This document shows, one piece after another, positions 39,901 to 51,854 of a stretch of DNA of 64,000 nucleotides (position 1 is its first letter; every line of letters starts with the position of its first letter). The DNA is from Dichotomocladium elegans. Its lineage: Eukaryota > Mucoromycota > Mucoromycetes > Mucorales > Lichtheimiaceae. A program made the position numbers and the translations under genes. Below the pieces are notes generated by a model. It ran no database searches. It was not told where the DNA came from and saw nothing but the letters and a program-made list of their open reading frames with translations. The stretch is taken from NCBI GenBank assembly GCA_025716815.1, contig JAIXMN010000024.1, forward strand, positions 372,001 through 436,000, given 5' to 3'.

Positions 39901-40352
39901 TGCAGATGGATGGGCGCTTATGTATAAACACTATATTAAACTGACGGGTGGCCATTGTACCCAGCAGATTCTAAATGCATGCACGAGTCTAAGAATGGTC
40001 ATTGCGTTCGATGACGAGTCGTACCGCTGCTGGCATCTGCTTGTACCACCGTGGATTTTTCTTCCCACCAAGATAGATCGAAGAGACGGCCCCGTAGTGG
40101 GGTGTATCATTGTTTGGTCCAAGCCAGCTCATTGGACAAAAAAGTTTTGGAACAAAGCGAAAAATAACGTTTGAGCGGGACTATTTTCATTCAGGGATAA
40201 GATCTTTTTTTTTCCAAGCATCTGTAAGTCGGATTCCATGCTGATTGAAGCCGGCCAATCAGATGCCTCCATCAATAATTTCTTTCTATGTTTAAAGTTT
40301 ACCGCAAGTTTTCCCGTTCCACCCCTTCTTGTACATAAAGCATTCCTCCATC
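36966..40352. other. 3.4 kb intergenic region
   Basis: Divergent spacer between OPT (minus) and MTHFR (plus). No coding evidence on either strand. It includes a CACGTG core near 37555, a pyrimidine microsatellite at 38460-38485, AT-rich TATATA stretches near 38950, and a TCACGTGA palindrome near 39823. Confidence 0.45.
39823..39830. promoter_or_regulatory. E-box palindrome TCACGTGA upstream of MTHFR
   Basis: Perfect 8-bp palindrome containing CACGTG, 523 bp before the MTHFR start. In yeasts, Cbf1-type class-B bHLH factors act at this site on sulfur/methionine genes. The link here is inferred. Confidence 0.35.
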
Positions 40353-42562
<2,210 letters not shown>

Positions 42563-42623
42563 AAATAGAAACACGCTGATACATTGCGCAATCCCGTTCC
42601 CCTTCTTGCCTCTCTCTCCCACA

Positions 42624-42650
42624 GACACACACACACACACACACACACAA
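42624..42650. repeat. (CA)n microsatellite
   Basis: About 13 CA units just downstream of MTHFR. Confidence 0.7.
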
Positions 42651-42959
42651 ACCTTCTGTATTCAACATGCTTCTTCCTTGCTCGACCCGCAACCCTCCTC
42701 TCCCCTCCTCCGTTTGAGCCTTTTTGATGACCCGTTACATATCTTTTTTTTTTTTCGCTTCTGTATTCAACTACCCCCCACCTTTTGGCAGGCCAACTGT
42801 CTTCAAAAGAGGGATCATCTTTTTATGATTCCCTTTTAATTCTAATTGTAAAAAAATTATTTACCCACCCAATAGCCCTTTGCTTTCAACAGACACTTTA
42901 AATGTAAACACCGCACAATACAATCAAAAAATAAACCCATCTTTCAACAGAGATCATAC

Positions 42960-43077
42960 TTTATTTTCAAAAATAAATGTCGTGCATAATACAAGAAAAA
43001 TGTCGCATAGAGTTGTCGTATCAGTAGGTAAAAAGATTTCGCATCCATGGATTAAAACCTGTTAGTCAACAGAAAAC
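42960..43077 (+). repeat. Left-end repeat R, copy 2
   Basis: Partner of the repeat at 15960-16050. It is about 30-35 bp longer because the TCGCAT block occurs twice (near 43001 and 43040). It shares GTTAGTCAACAGAAAA exactly (43061-43076). Confidence 0.5.
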
Positions 43078-43099
43078 ACTATGCCTTCTCCAATCCCGT

Positions 43100-43207
43100 T
43101 AACTTACAACACACCGTCCTTCCAAAGGAAGGGGGGGCTTGACCCGAAGGGCTGTGGTTATCCTGGGTGCGTCAGCGATAACTGACGCGGAAAATTCTTG
43201 GTCGGGC
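43100..43207 (-). ncRNA. Candidate Fanzor guide RNA (fRNA) region
   Basis: In characterised Fanzor loci the guide RNA overlaps or follows the 3' end of the nuclease gene up to the element end. Here the 100 bp after the Fanzor stop contain two compact hairpins: CCTTCC-AAA-GGAAGG (43118-43132) and GCGTCAG-CGATAA-CTGACGC (43169-43188). The second overlaps a GTTATC/GATAAC pair that could form an alternative stem. The location and stems fit, but there is no expression evidence and no family alignment. Confidence 0.35.
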
Positions 43208-45377
43208 TTACGGTCGTCTCGATCCGCCAGAGCGTGCACCTCGTGGCCTTGCCCGTCGTGGTCTCACGCTGCGCTGCTCTGGTTCAGTTGAGTGTGGCCT
43301 TCCACCAGCTGCGGACGCTTGTGCAGCATTTCTTCTCTGAAACCTTGCTGGGATGATACCATCTTCCCGAAGACCCTGGAGGATATGATGCATGTTGAGA
43401 GTCGCCGCGCCAGATGCCGGTTCCACAATCTTGATTGACGAACACCCTCTGCCATGCCTGCTGTACAGTTTTGATTTGTGCATCTATTGAAAGATCAAAA
43501 TATTTAGACTCTTTTGGAAATATAACACAACATGCCCGTCCTTCATACCGTAGCAGGCCATGGCAGATCGTGAGCGGATTGTCGGGTCGTCGATATGGGC
43601 CGTGGATTATGTAGGAACCATTTTAAAGGTAGCAAGGCTTTCATTGTCACATACAGGAAATAAATATTGCAATTGTTCTTCTTCAACAACCGCCGGAAGC
43701 CGACACCACAGATAGGCTCGTGATATCTGGTATGCGGCGCAGACCAATTTCCGATCACGAAAACGGACCTACTGCCAAACTTGCGCATTCAAAGAGTCGA
43801 GAAGCTTCTCGTCTGCTTGCTGCTTCTTGTAAAATGCTGACAGGCGAAGTTTTCGAAAAAGAAATTGCGGGTTCGGGTGGTTCGTAATGGTTGTCGCGTA
43901 GAAAGGCTTGAGAACTACAGAGACCCGGTTCTTGGCGGCGAGGTATCCGTCGTAGTTGTGCACGGAAAGCGTATGACTTGTAATTGGGATAAATTCTGCT
44001 CAGCCAACGCGACCTCGGGTCGCTCCAACTTGAGTCGTTCTCGGAGTCTGCGGTACTGTTTGGTCTTGCGTGTATGATCTTGAAGCTGCTTTGTATATCG
44101 GAAGGTCTGGTGGTTGTCGGGTGAAGAGTTCTCATGAACGCAATACAACAGGTCCCTTCTGCCAGGATCAATGGTGACCCATTGTCTTCTATAGTCTTCG
44201 TTCCGGACTATCTGTGGGTTGACGTACTCGATATCTTCGCTTATGGATGCCAAATCTCTGTCCGAAACCCGATTGAAGGCCATTTGTCTTCCTGAACACA
44301 GTAACACCGACGCCGTCAGTGTGAATAGTCCCACGGAATTGGAGCAGCTCGGATTCTTGGGGGGGGGTTTGAAAGCTCTTGATTTCAGGTTTACAACCCG
44401 TCTCCAGTACTCCATATTGGTTGTGTGGGATTCCATTTTGCAGCCCAGGATATGGTAACAAAGGATTTTCGTATCGATCTCCATGCAGCATGGTGACCAC
44501 GAGCGACAAAGTGGAAAACAGTTGAATCCGCGTATTTCGTTCTGTTGACAAACACGTGCAAGCTGGAAGAAGGCGTTGAAATGCTTAACGGGATTGGCCT
44601 TGGCGTCGTAATAGATACTCTGGTGTTGGAATTGGTGGTTTCGGGGGTAAGCGTTTAAGACAGGCTGGAAGGATATCGTATGCTTCCCGAAGAAACCCAG
44701 GCTCGGCATTAATGTCTTCCCTCAAAACACCTCGACGGGCAATTGCTAGCTTGAATCCTGTGGCATGCCGGGTGATGGTTTCATAAAGGTCCTTGCGTAC
44801 TTGATCGGGGCCTAGGCCCTGTGTGATTAACTCCCGCTTGCGGTCGGCTTTTCGCTGAGAAGATTCAGGGATGACATTGATGACACGCCCAAGGTGTTGC
44901 CCGAACCGCATGTGGACATTATTCACGTAAGCAGTATAAATCTTTGTGCCTTCGTAAGATAAGCATTGCTGGGAATAAGGGAACACAGGCCTGTCGTATC
45001 CGGATATCCGAAGGTACTCATCCTTGTGGCGATTAATTAGTTCTCGGATGCGAGCAGTTTCATCTTGGGTGCGGCGTTCGGCTTTTGTTAACCATGGAGA
45101 GCCAAACTTCTGAAAAGAACTTCTCCGTGATGTTTTCCTGGATGTTAAAATTTGGATCGCGCGCTACCTCATTGATGAAGATATATTTGGCGAACGCGTA
45201 CGCCTGTGTTGTGGCGTTGTGGACAAGGTCGGCCAACTGATACAGACGTTTACGGTACTGCAGTCGCCAGCCGATGCCTAGTATGGACGATTTCACCCCA
45301 ATTATACGGCCAGTGCGGTCAATGTTGTGGCCAGTGCGCATGCCTTCGGGAATGACGGGGCAATGGGGTTGGGCCAT
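43208..45377 (-). pseudogene. Fanzor (eukaryotic TnpB-like RNA-guided nuclease), decayed
   Basis: Fanzors are RuvC nucleases of the OMEGA/TnpB lineage, guided by an element-encoded RNA. Pieces in order on the minus strand: ATG at 45377 (MAQPHCPVIPEGMR) and an N-terminal helical part; RRTQDETARIRELINRHKDE and YTAYVNNVHMRFGQHLGRV; YYDAKANPVKHF; RuvC-I VTIDPGRRDLLYCV (Asp codon 44167-44169); the helical segment QYRRLRERLKLERPE; FLFRKLRLSAFYKKQ; VIGNWSAPH and GVGFRRLLKK leading to RuvC-II; PVCDNESLATFKM and CHGLLRY (zinc ribbon); RuvC-III region LWNRHLA followed by TLNMHHILQGLREDGIIPAR. At least five frame changes separate these blocks. The DEFRTS-type segment with the RuvC-II Glu and the first ribbon Cys is missing, and the RuvC-III Asp is His. 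The protein cannot be an active nuclease. Confidence 0.82.
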
Positions 45378-45526
45378 TTGGTGGGTGAAGACCTAGGGTA
45401 TATTATTTCTGAGTATCGCAGAGCCGAGTATGAAAGTGGCCGTATTACCTTTCAACCGTAAATGCGGTGCTGTGTTATTTTCTGTATATGTGGATAGTGG
45501 AAAGGGACAGTCTGCTTGAGCATCCC

Positions 45527-45534
45527 TATTTATA
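45527..45534 (-). promoter_or_regulatory. TATA box of the Fanzor gene
   Basis: TATAAATA on the minus strand about 150 bp before the Fanzor ATG, the only good TATA element in the upstream 300 bp. Confidence 0.4.
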
Positions 45535-46069
45535 GCGTCAGCAATGATTGCTCATACTTTGAGTATTGCTTGTTGCATAGGTGATTGTTGAGAACAATGA
45601 AGCTATTATGATGCGATATTCCAGATGCATCTACACAGTCTTTTTCCCACTGGGTTCTTTAATGAGGTTTTACCGACGTGAGGGCGGTCTGAAATCAACA
45701 AGTAATTCCAAGAGACCATCTCAAGAATAATCCGATATATCCGGCACTTGTGTAGTGTAGGAATATTGTACTTCTTTTCTTACTCTCTCAGTCTCTTACA
45801 ACATAACAAAACACGACACTGCTGTCATCCTTATCCATACGTTCAGGAAGTGTAGGTACATAATGAACAAGTTCTCTGAATATTACAATGAGATAACCAG
45901 CTTCGCAGTTAACAATCTCCTAGATGAATGGCTCATTGACAAAGAGACAAGCACACTCCGATAGTTCTTTGTTCTTTCCAAGAATAAACTTACTCTTCTC
46001 GATATAGGATTATTTTGAGTACGGACAATTGCATTCTAGAACAGTAAATGTATTGTAACTTTCTAATGC

Positions 46070-46570
46070 TCTTCATTGAAAATACACGATCGGCCCTCTG
46101 CTTCTACATTTCTTAAAATGCTGTCAGGGTTCTTTTCTTACTGTAATGTCCATCGCTGTGCTGAACGAACATGGATTCCTAGCTGTTTTGCTGCAGCTGA
46201 TGCACTCAAGATCTTCTCAGACATCCGTTTGAAAAATCTGCTTCTTTCATCCGTATGTCCGGATCCTTTCGTTTGGGTATGTGCGTGGCAGTAAACTCAG
46301 AGTAATCTTTGCACGATATGTTACACATATATTCAGTGTAAGAACAAACGGATTACAGAGAATACATGTCTTCATCAACGCCATGGCCTTGACCATCGTA
46401 AAAAAATAGATTGCTCATTTCAGAATGAAAATGGGTAGAGATGAATTTGCCAAGTTTTTTTGAGCGACATGTTTCGCTGTGCATGCGACATTTGCTTTGT
46501 CACCACGCGTAAAGATTTCTGGACAAAACATGACTTCTATTTTTGTAATCCTGCGACTTCAGAACTGGCT
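46070..46570 (-). pseudogene. Tc1/mariner remnant, copy C (transposase N-terminal part only)
   Basis: Minus-strand sequence closely parallels the 5' half of copies A and B: the end repeat, CGATGGTCAAGGCCATGGCG-like coding start, TCTCTGTAATCCGTTTGTTC, KRKDPDIRMKEADF-like coding and the HTH region to about 46070. The catalytic DD-E part is absent. Frames are broken. It forms the right end of the proposed Fanzor composite. Confidence 0.8.
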
Positions 46571-46792
46571 GGGGTACGACTTCATAGTTGAGGGTCCCCG
46601 ACAGGAGGCGCGATATTGGACGTGCGGCGCGCGCAAAGCCATCCTTCGCAAGGATAGCCATCCTGGGAATATCAAATACTAAATTATATTCCTGGGGAAT
46701 GCAGTACAGATGGATGGGAAAAGCTGTTTGTGAACGGTAAAGCGGTATCCTATTGGAAAAAAGACGAGAATGATGTAGTAAACCTAAACAGT

Positions 46793-48007
46793 TCATCCAC
46801 AATTCCGCGTCATGTCCGGTGGGATTTCGTCGACATTCTGAATACGTCGTGATCGTCGTTGACGTATCAGCTCGCAGTCGAACAAGAGCGACGTCATGTC
46901 CTTTTTGGCAAGGTTAGTTGGATGATCTCGTGACGTGTAGGGTATGGCGCTCTTTTTACTGTATATACCTTGACAACGACGTAGATACATCCGCCGAGCA
47001 AGTTTCGATGCAGAGGATCTGGAAAGTATTGCTGGACCGTCCGGACATAATTCAGGCAGCTGTATGTATTCATATAGATATGGTGTGAGCCCATATATCC
47101 AATCCTCTACCTATCATATATACATATATATGTACCTGCCAATAAGTGTACCAATCATTGGCAAGAGAAGGGCGCCAATAATAGAAACACCAATGTATCG
47201 TTGGTGGTCGCCAACGAGTAGCCGGATGTCACTGCGACTCATGGTGCTGTCTCTGCCCCCATCGCCGCTGCTGCTGTTCTTCAGAACTCTGAGTGGCAGA
47301 CGGTATTGTGCAACATGGAATAGGATGTTGTAGAGTAACCTAGCCGGACATCCGATGTAGATTTTTTTTTTAGCAACAGCAGACTGCTCCTTCAATCCCA
47401 TTTCTCCTCTCTCTCCTTTTTATTCTTCTTCTTTATCTAATCCTTACCTGATCCACGGGAAGATTCCTAAAACAGCATGCAGAGAAGGCGGCCACGCCAA
47501 TCGGATATGATGGACAGGATTTCCGGCCCCGTGCAGCAAGAGCACCGTGCCCAGAGGCAGTATTCCATCCGACCACCGAAAGCAGCACGCTACCAACACC
47601 ATCGGAATGAGCGGCATGGTTGCCCAGGTCCGCCAAGTCCATTGAACCGTTGGCCCCATCAGCTGCTCGCTTTGCTCGGTCCCGAGGAACATGATTATAG
47701 TTAAAGCCCCGTAGGCTGTCGACGTTATCAATGTGGTGAAACTCACACAGAGAATCGTGAAAACTGGGATCATTATCTGCACTATATAAACCACTTTCCA
47801 AAGCATCCTCAGCGTCGTGCTCACAGTGTCCACAATCTTGTATGGCATCGCACACTGGGGACACCGAATCGCTGTGTACGGTGCCGTCTTTTCCGTCTCC
47901 GAGATCCAGTCCAAAAGACACTGCTCATGCGCGATCAATGTGCAAGAGCACGGCTTTGCCCACCCGTCATGCGCATCATCATCAAAGCAGATCCAACAGC
48001 GAGACAT
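46793..48007 (-). CDS. RING-CH (MARCH-type) membrane E3 ubiquitin ligase
   Basis: Membrane-bound ubiquitin ligase of the MARCH5-like group (mitochondria/ER). Four exons (48007-47448, 47339-47136, 47059-46969, 46900-46793) give 963 nt, 320 residues. The RINGv C4HC3 set is complete at the extreme N-terminus: CWIC, PCSC, HEQC and CPQC, all within MSRCWICFDDD to CPQCAMPYKI. Four hydrophobic segments follow (VVYIVQIMIPVFTILCVSF; MPLIPMVLVACCF; YIGVSIIGALLLPMIGTLIG; IYVVV). The start at 48007 is preferred over an in-frame ATG at 48067 because a TATA box lies at 48082-48090, too close to the latter. The tail ends in a basic RQRRSRR stretch. Confidence 0.9.
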
Positions 48008-48081
48008 GGGAAAAAGGAGAATGAGGAAAAAGGAAATAAAAAAAGAGGACGTGGAATGCCCGTCCATCACGTGTGGTCCCC

Positions 48082-48090
48082 TTTTTATAT
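48082..48090 (-). promoter_or_regulatory. TATA box of the MARCH-like gene
   Basis: ATATAAAAAG on the minus strand. The expected transcription start is 25-35 bp downstream, which supports the ATG at 48007. A CACGTG core lies just beside it (about 48069). Confidence 0.5.
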
Positions 48091-48309
48091 TGCGCACGAC
48101 CAGTCATCCGGATTCTATTGTCTAATGCTCGGATCTCCCACTCCAGTGATCAGACAAAGGGATCTCTCGCTAGTGATATCTAGCATAGTGTATTTTACAA
48201 CAACAACAATAACAACAAAAAGTAGTAATCACGTAGCTTGAGATACAAGATATATCTACTGAATTCAACACCGCGAAATGGATGGCAGAGGGAACATCCT
48301 CCATTCGCC

Positions 48310-51300
48310 TTACGCACCGTCTTCTTTCTTGACGTACCATGTCGCTTTCTTTTGGCCAGACTCATTGGTGAGCTTTTGCATCGCAGACTGACAGACTTTT
48401 ACCACTTACTGTATCCAACCCCCGCTTTTCTTTAACTGCGAGATCTTTAATCTTCATCTCGATTTGCCGTTTAGGAACATTCTGCAGAAGTCTATTGTGT
48501 AATTTCCTCCAGTCAGTACTCCGCCTCTACCAGCATGCAGATATATATCCACGTACTTGTTTGCCTTTGCCTCAACAATCAGTTTTGGAATGGTTTCCGT
48601 CTTGCCTCCCTCGATGATCTAGCAATGGCTCCAAATGTTAACCACTGCGCGCAAGAAGAAAAAAGTCCGATTGTAGCTTACATTCCGTAATTCAGTCGCC
48701 TGCTCGTTCGTGAAGTTAATTCTTTTAATTAACTCATCTCCATTTCCCGTCGAAGAAGTAGGATCTGCACTGGATTTCGGTTCTATAAACGTGGGATCAT
48801 ATGGCGTACTGAAATCTAGGAGAAAGAGTTCGTGCTTGAGTATGCAAGATCAATGGTACCTGAACAAATCATATATTGTACCTCCAATCATTTTGATTTC
48901 GTATAATTTCAGGGCATCAATTCCATCATCATCGCCATCATCAAATATTGGGCCGATGGCAACTGGTCGGATAGATGTATACTACCATTCCGTGGCATGA
49001 GGAACTACGGACACTCTCGGTGTTCGACATGCGACACTTTACCTTCTTCGCAGGACGCACAACAGGTCTGCTGATGACACGCCCTGATGATTCATCATCA
49101 CTCTCTACACCTTCGCCTTCTGATAGATAGCCCTCTGGCACGAGCCACCCAGCCTATTCATGTCACAGTAAGAAACATAAATTCATCATGCTGACATGGC
49201 AGATATCTTACATCGTCAGGGTCAACTGCATCTGCCATCGGATCGTCATCCTCTTCGTTATCACTCTGGATTTCCTCGCCCTCGCCCTCAGGCTCCCATT
49301 CAGCCTCACTATCATGCTCGTAGTCGACAATGTCCTCATCTTTTCCAAGGGGGTTGCGACCGGATATTTTTGAGCTTGCCTTTGTCCAGGTTCCTATATT
49401 TTTCCTTCAATGATATCGCTCATATTATGCCAAGACGAAGAGAGAGAGCGAGAAAGAAAGAAGTCAAACCATAATATGCCGGTCGCACATCCTCTGTGAA
49501 TTGCAAAAGTTTCATCCGGATAGCATTTCGAGAAAAGAAATCCTCAGAAATGTGCGGGTTTGGTCCAAGAAGAACACTGCGGAGGTCAATGCTTCGTTTG
49601 ATGCCCCGTTTTCGTGTAGCCTCGGGCCCTTTTGATCTGAGCTCCTGTAGGAAATTATTGCGGAGATCCTTGGACACTGGAGCATTGTATTATTAGACGA
49701 CGACAACGTTTCATTTTGCAGGGCATATAGCACTCACCCGTAACTGGCTCATTGGGATTCGTTTCATACGCTCTCAGCTGAAGATCAAATGTGGGATTGG
49801 ATACGCCCATGCGTGCCCAGGGATATACAGAGACGTGCTCCTTGACATAAAATGGAGGAAACATGCTCGGGTTTGCATTGGGTAGCTCGTTGCCAACCAA
49901 ACCATTTGGGCCTGTTCTATCTTCGGGTGCTTTCGTGAACAATGATGTGAGCCGTAGTTGGGACTATTTCTCCTTATTTAGCTACCCAGGAAAACCAAAG
50001 TAATGGATGTGCCCATGGACTGACCTGCTCCTTCTTCTTCTTTTCCTCTTCTCTGCGTTTCTTGTCTTCCTCCTTCTTCCTCCGATCTTCTTCACGTAAC
50101 CGCCTTTCTTCGTCTCGCTTCCTCTTATCCTCCTCTCGTTTTCGCTTTTCTTCGTCGCGCATCCGTTTTTCTTCCTCCTAAAGAAAGAAATACGTTGATA
50201 CACAGGTGGAAAACGGAAGGTCATATGTTGACCTTTGCCTGCGCACCTTCTTTTTTCGTCGCTCTTTTTCAAGTTCAATTTCCTCAGGACTCTTTGTCTC
50301 TTCCACTGTTTGTGATTTGCGTACTTTTGTATGCAACACTGAAAGCTGCTGTTCAGGGGTAAGACCCTCAAAGGATACGGTCAAGGCCTCGCTCATCTAT
50401 TATGTCAGTTGAGAACACTGATCTGGTCTTGCAATTACTTTAAAAGCACCTGTACGCGAGCATCCCTTCGTTGGTGGATGTAGTTTTGTAAGTCTTCGGG
50501 TAGGCATGTCACCACATTGGCTTCCCAACGATAGAGACAAAGATGCTATTTGATCATTCAATACGCCCCCAAAAAAGCTTTTAATCATCTGTGCCGGCTC
50601 CATTATTTTTATTTTGATACTTACATTAGGTATGACAGTCGGACCTCCTTCTAAGTGTGTCAAGACCCGGGGCAATAAGCCATATTTTGTACGATTTGCA
50701 CAAGCTTTGATAGATCGTTCAATGGCATCTGAGAATAATTCAACGACTAGTGTTGGAAGATATTCAAGCTTAATAAGATATTGTTCCACTCAATGCGCAT
50801 TGCAAACAGCAGAAAGCTCACATTGCTCGTTGCGATTGTATGGCGAAAGTAAATCGTTTATGCGTTGTGTCATTTGAGAGAGTGTTTCATCACTAATCGG
50901 GAAGATTGTTAATACGCTCTTTCTCATCCAATATGCTTCAGGAGTGCGAACCTGTCTTGTGACAAGGCGACGATAAGGTCATTGTAATCCGCGGGGAATT
51001 CGATATGATTTGAAGCGGACGTAGCAAGTGTTGCCTCAATCTGTTGTCTTTGGTCACGGAATGCAGCAATTCCTATTGATACGTGAACAAGTGAGATGGG
51101 CAGGCATGGGCCTTGCCTTCTGGCGGTAGCGCGTTCTGGAGGTGATTCTGCTCACGTTGATGAACAAATCGGTGATTCTCGGCAAGTAGTTTTGGCTCCT
51201 TGTAAAACAGTCTGCCATCTTTTAGAAAATTGAGCGTCTATCCCGGGACAAATCGTCAGTATGCCATGACTCGTCCCTGATAAAGCGATCTAGCTTACAA

Positions 51301-51581
51301 TGGGCTGTTGAGGAGGTTTGTATTCTGCTGAGAACTGCTGCTGCTGCTGCTGCTGCTGCTGTAATGCTGGTATCGCTGTCAAAAATATTATAATGAGCGC
51401 ATTCCGGGTTGATCTGGATAAAAGAAAGAACGACAGGTTTACGTGATGGCATCTGTTGAGGTAGCACGATCGGTTGTGAGGTATTAAAGCTGGGGTCCAG
51501 CGTGAGCGTTTCTTCAGTGGACATGGAGTGAAAGAAGGAGCGTAGAGGAGGTGGTCGGAGCTCGTCGCGTCTTTGCAACAT
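48310..51581 (-). CDS. Chromatin assembly factor 1 large subunit (p150/Cac1/Pcf1)
   Basis: Deposits H3-H4 behind replication forks together with PCNA. Seventeen exons, from 51581-51443 to 48372-48310, give 2343 nt, 780 residues, and every junction is in phase. Order: PPPLRSFF near the N-terminus; a polyQ run; a helical N-terminal domain (FLKDGRLFYKEP, FPADYNDLIVALSQDSDETL, RTKYGLLP); the KER charged coil (EEEKRMRDEEKRKREEDKRK and on); a PIP box QLRLTSLF; KLLQFTEDVRPAYYGTW; the acidic ED region DYEHDSEAEWEPEGEGEE; GWLVPEGYLSEGEG; and the C-terminal winged helix (KRQIEMKIKDLAVKEKRG to WYVKK). Intron 3 has a GC donor. Intron 5 would be only 33 nt. One 50-nt intron (50438-50397 side) has a longer in-frame alternative that removes 62 residues. 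Confidence 0.9.
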
Positions 51582-51854
51582 GTTTGGCGCGACCCGATTC
51601 TGTTTTCGTGACTTTTCTCAGGTGCCTACTGACTCATTGATTTGTACTATAATATCTACCTGCTGTGCGTATCTGAGAACCGGCGTATCCGCACACACAC
51701 CGCCCGCCCCGTATTGAGGCACAGTCGGGGGCCAATGCTTCAAACGCAACTTTCCAAATAAACTTGTAACTCGCCGGCGCGGTTGCACAAGGCAGGGAAC
51801 AGCCGAGATTATATAGAAGCTGCAACAACTCAAACGCATCCATATATCAGCACC
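51582..51854. promoter_or_regulatory. Divergent promoter, CAF-1 / carotenoid oxygenase
   Basis: Only 273 bp separate the two start codons. The right part contains TATATAG (about 51811) suitable for the plus-strand gene. Confidence 0.5.

Larger units (their letters stand above)
42945..46575 (-). mobile_element. Candidate composite transposon: Fanzor plus mariner relic
   Basis: Proposed element of about 3.6 kb. The right end (about 46575) is a clear mariner end: CCAGTTCTGAAGTCGCAGG and then TTACAAAAATAGAAGTC on the minus strand, matching copies A and B. The left end (about 42945-43010) matches the left end of copy B without gaps over 44 nt in two blocks: CAAAAAT, then AGAAAAATGTSGCA 27 nt further in. 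It also shares repeat R with copy A. Between the ends, all on the minus strand, lie a decayed Fanzor gene and an N-terminal mariner transposase remnant. The order left repeat - cargo - mariner is the same at copy A. The extent is my inference; the ends are diverged and I see no sure target-site duplication. Confidence 0.5.

Noticed and set aside
43208..45377. Interpreting the Fanzor locus as an intact multi-intron gene
   Set aside because: Some frame changes could be introns, but the missing RuvC-II segment, the His at the RuvC-III site and shifts without splice signals (for example near 44,635 and 43,985) show decay.
50600..50612. Separate gene start at the ATG before EPAQMIKSFF
   Set aside because: The frame is continuous with the upstream CAF-1 exon and there is no promoter-like sequence, so an internal optional segment is more likely.
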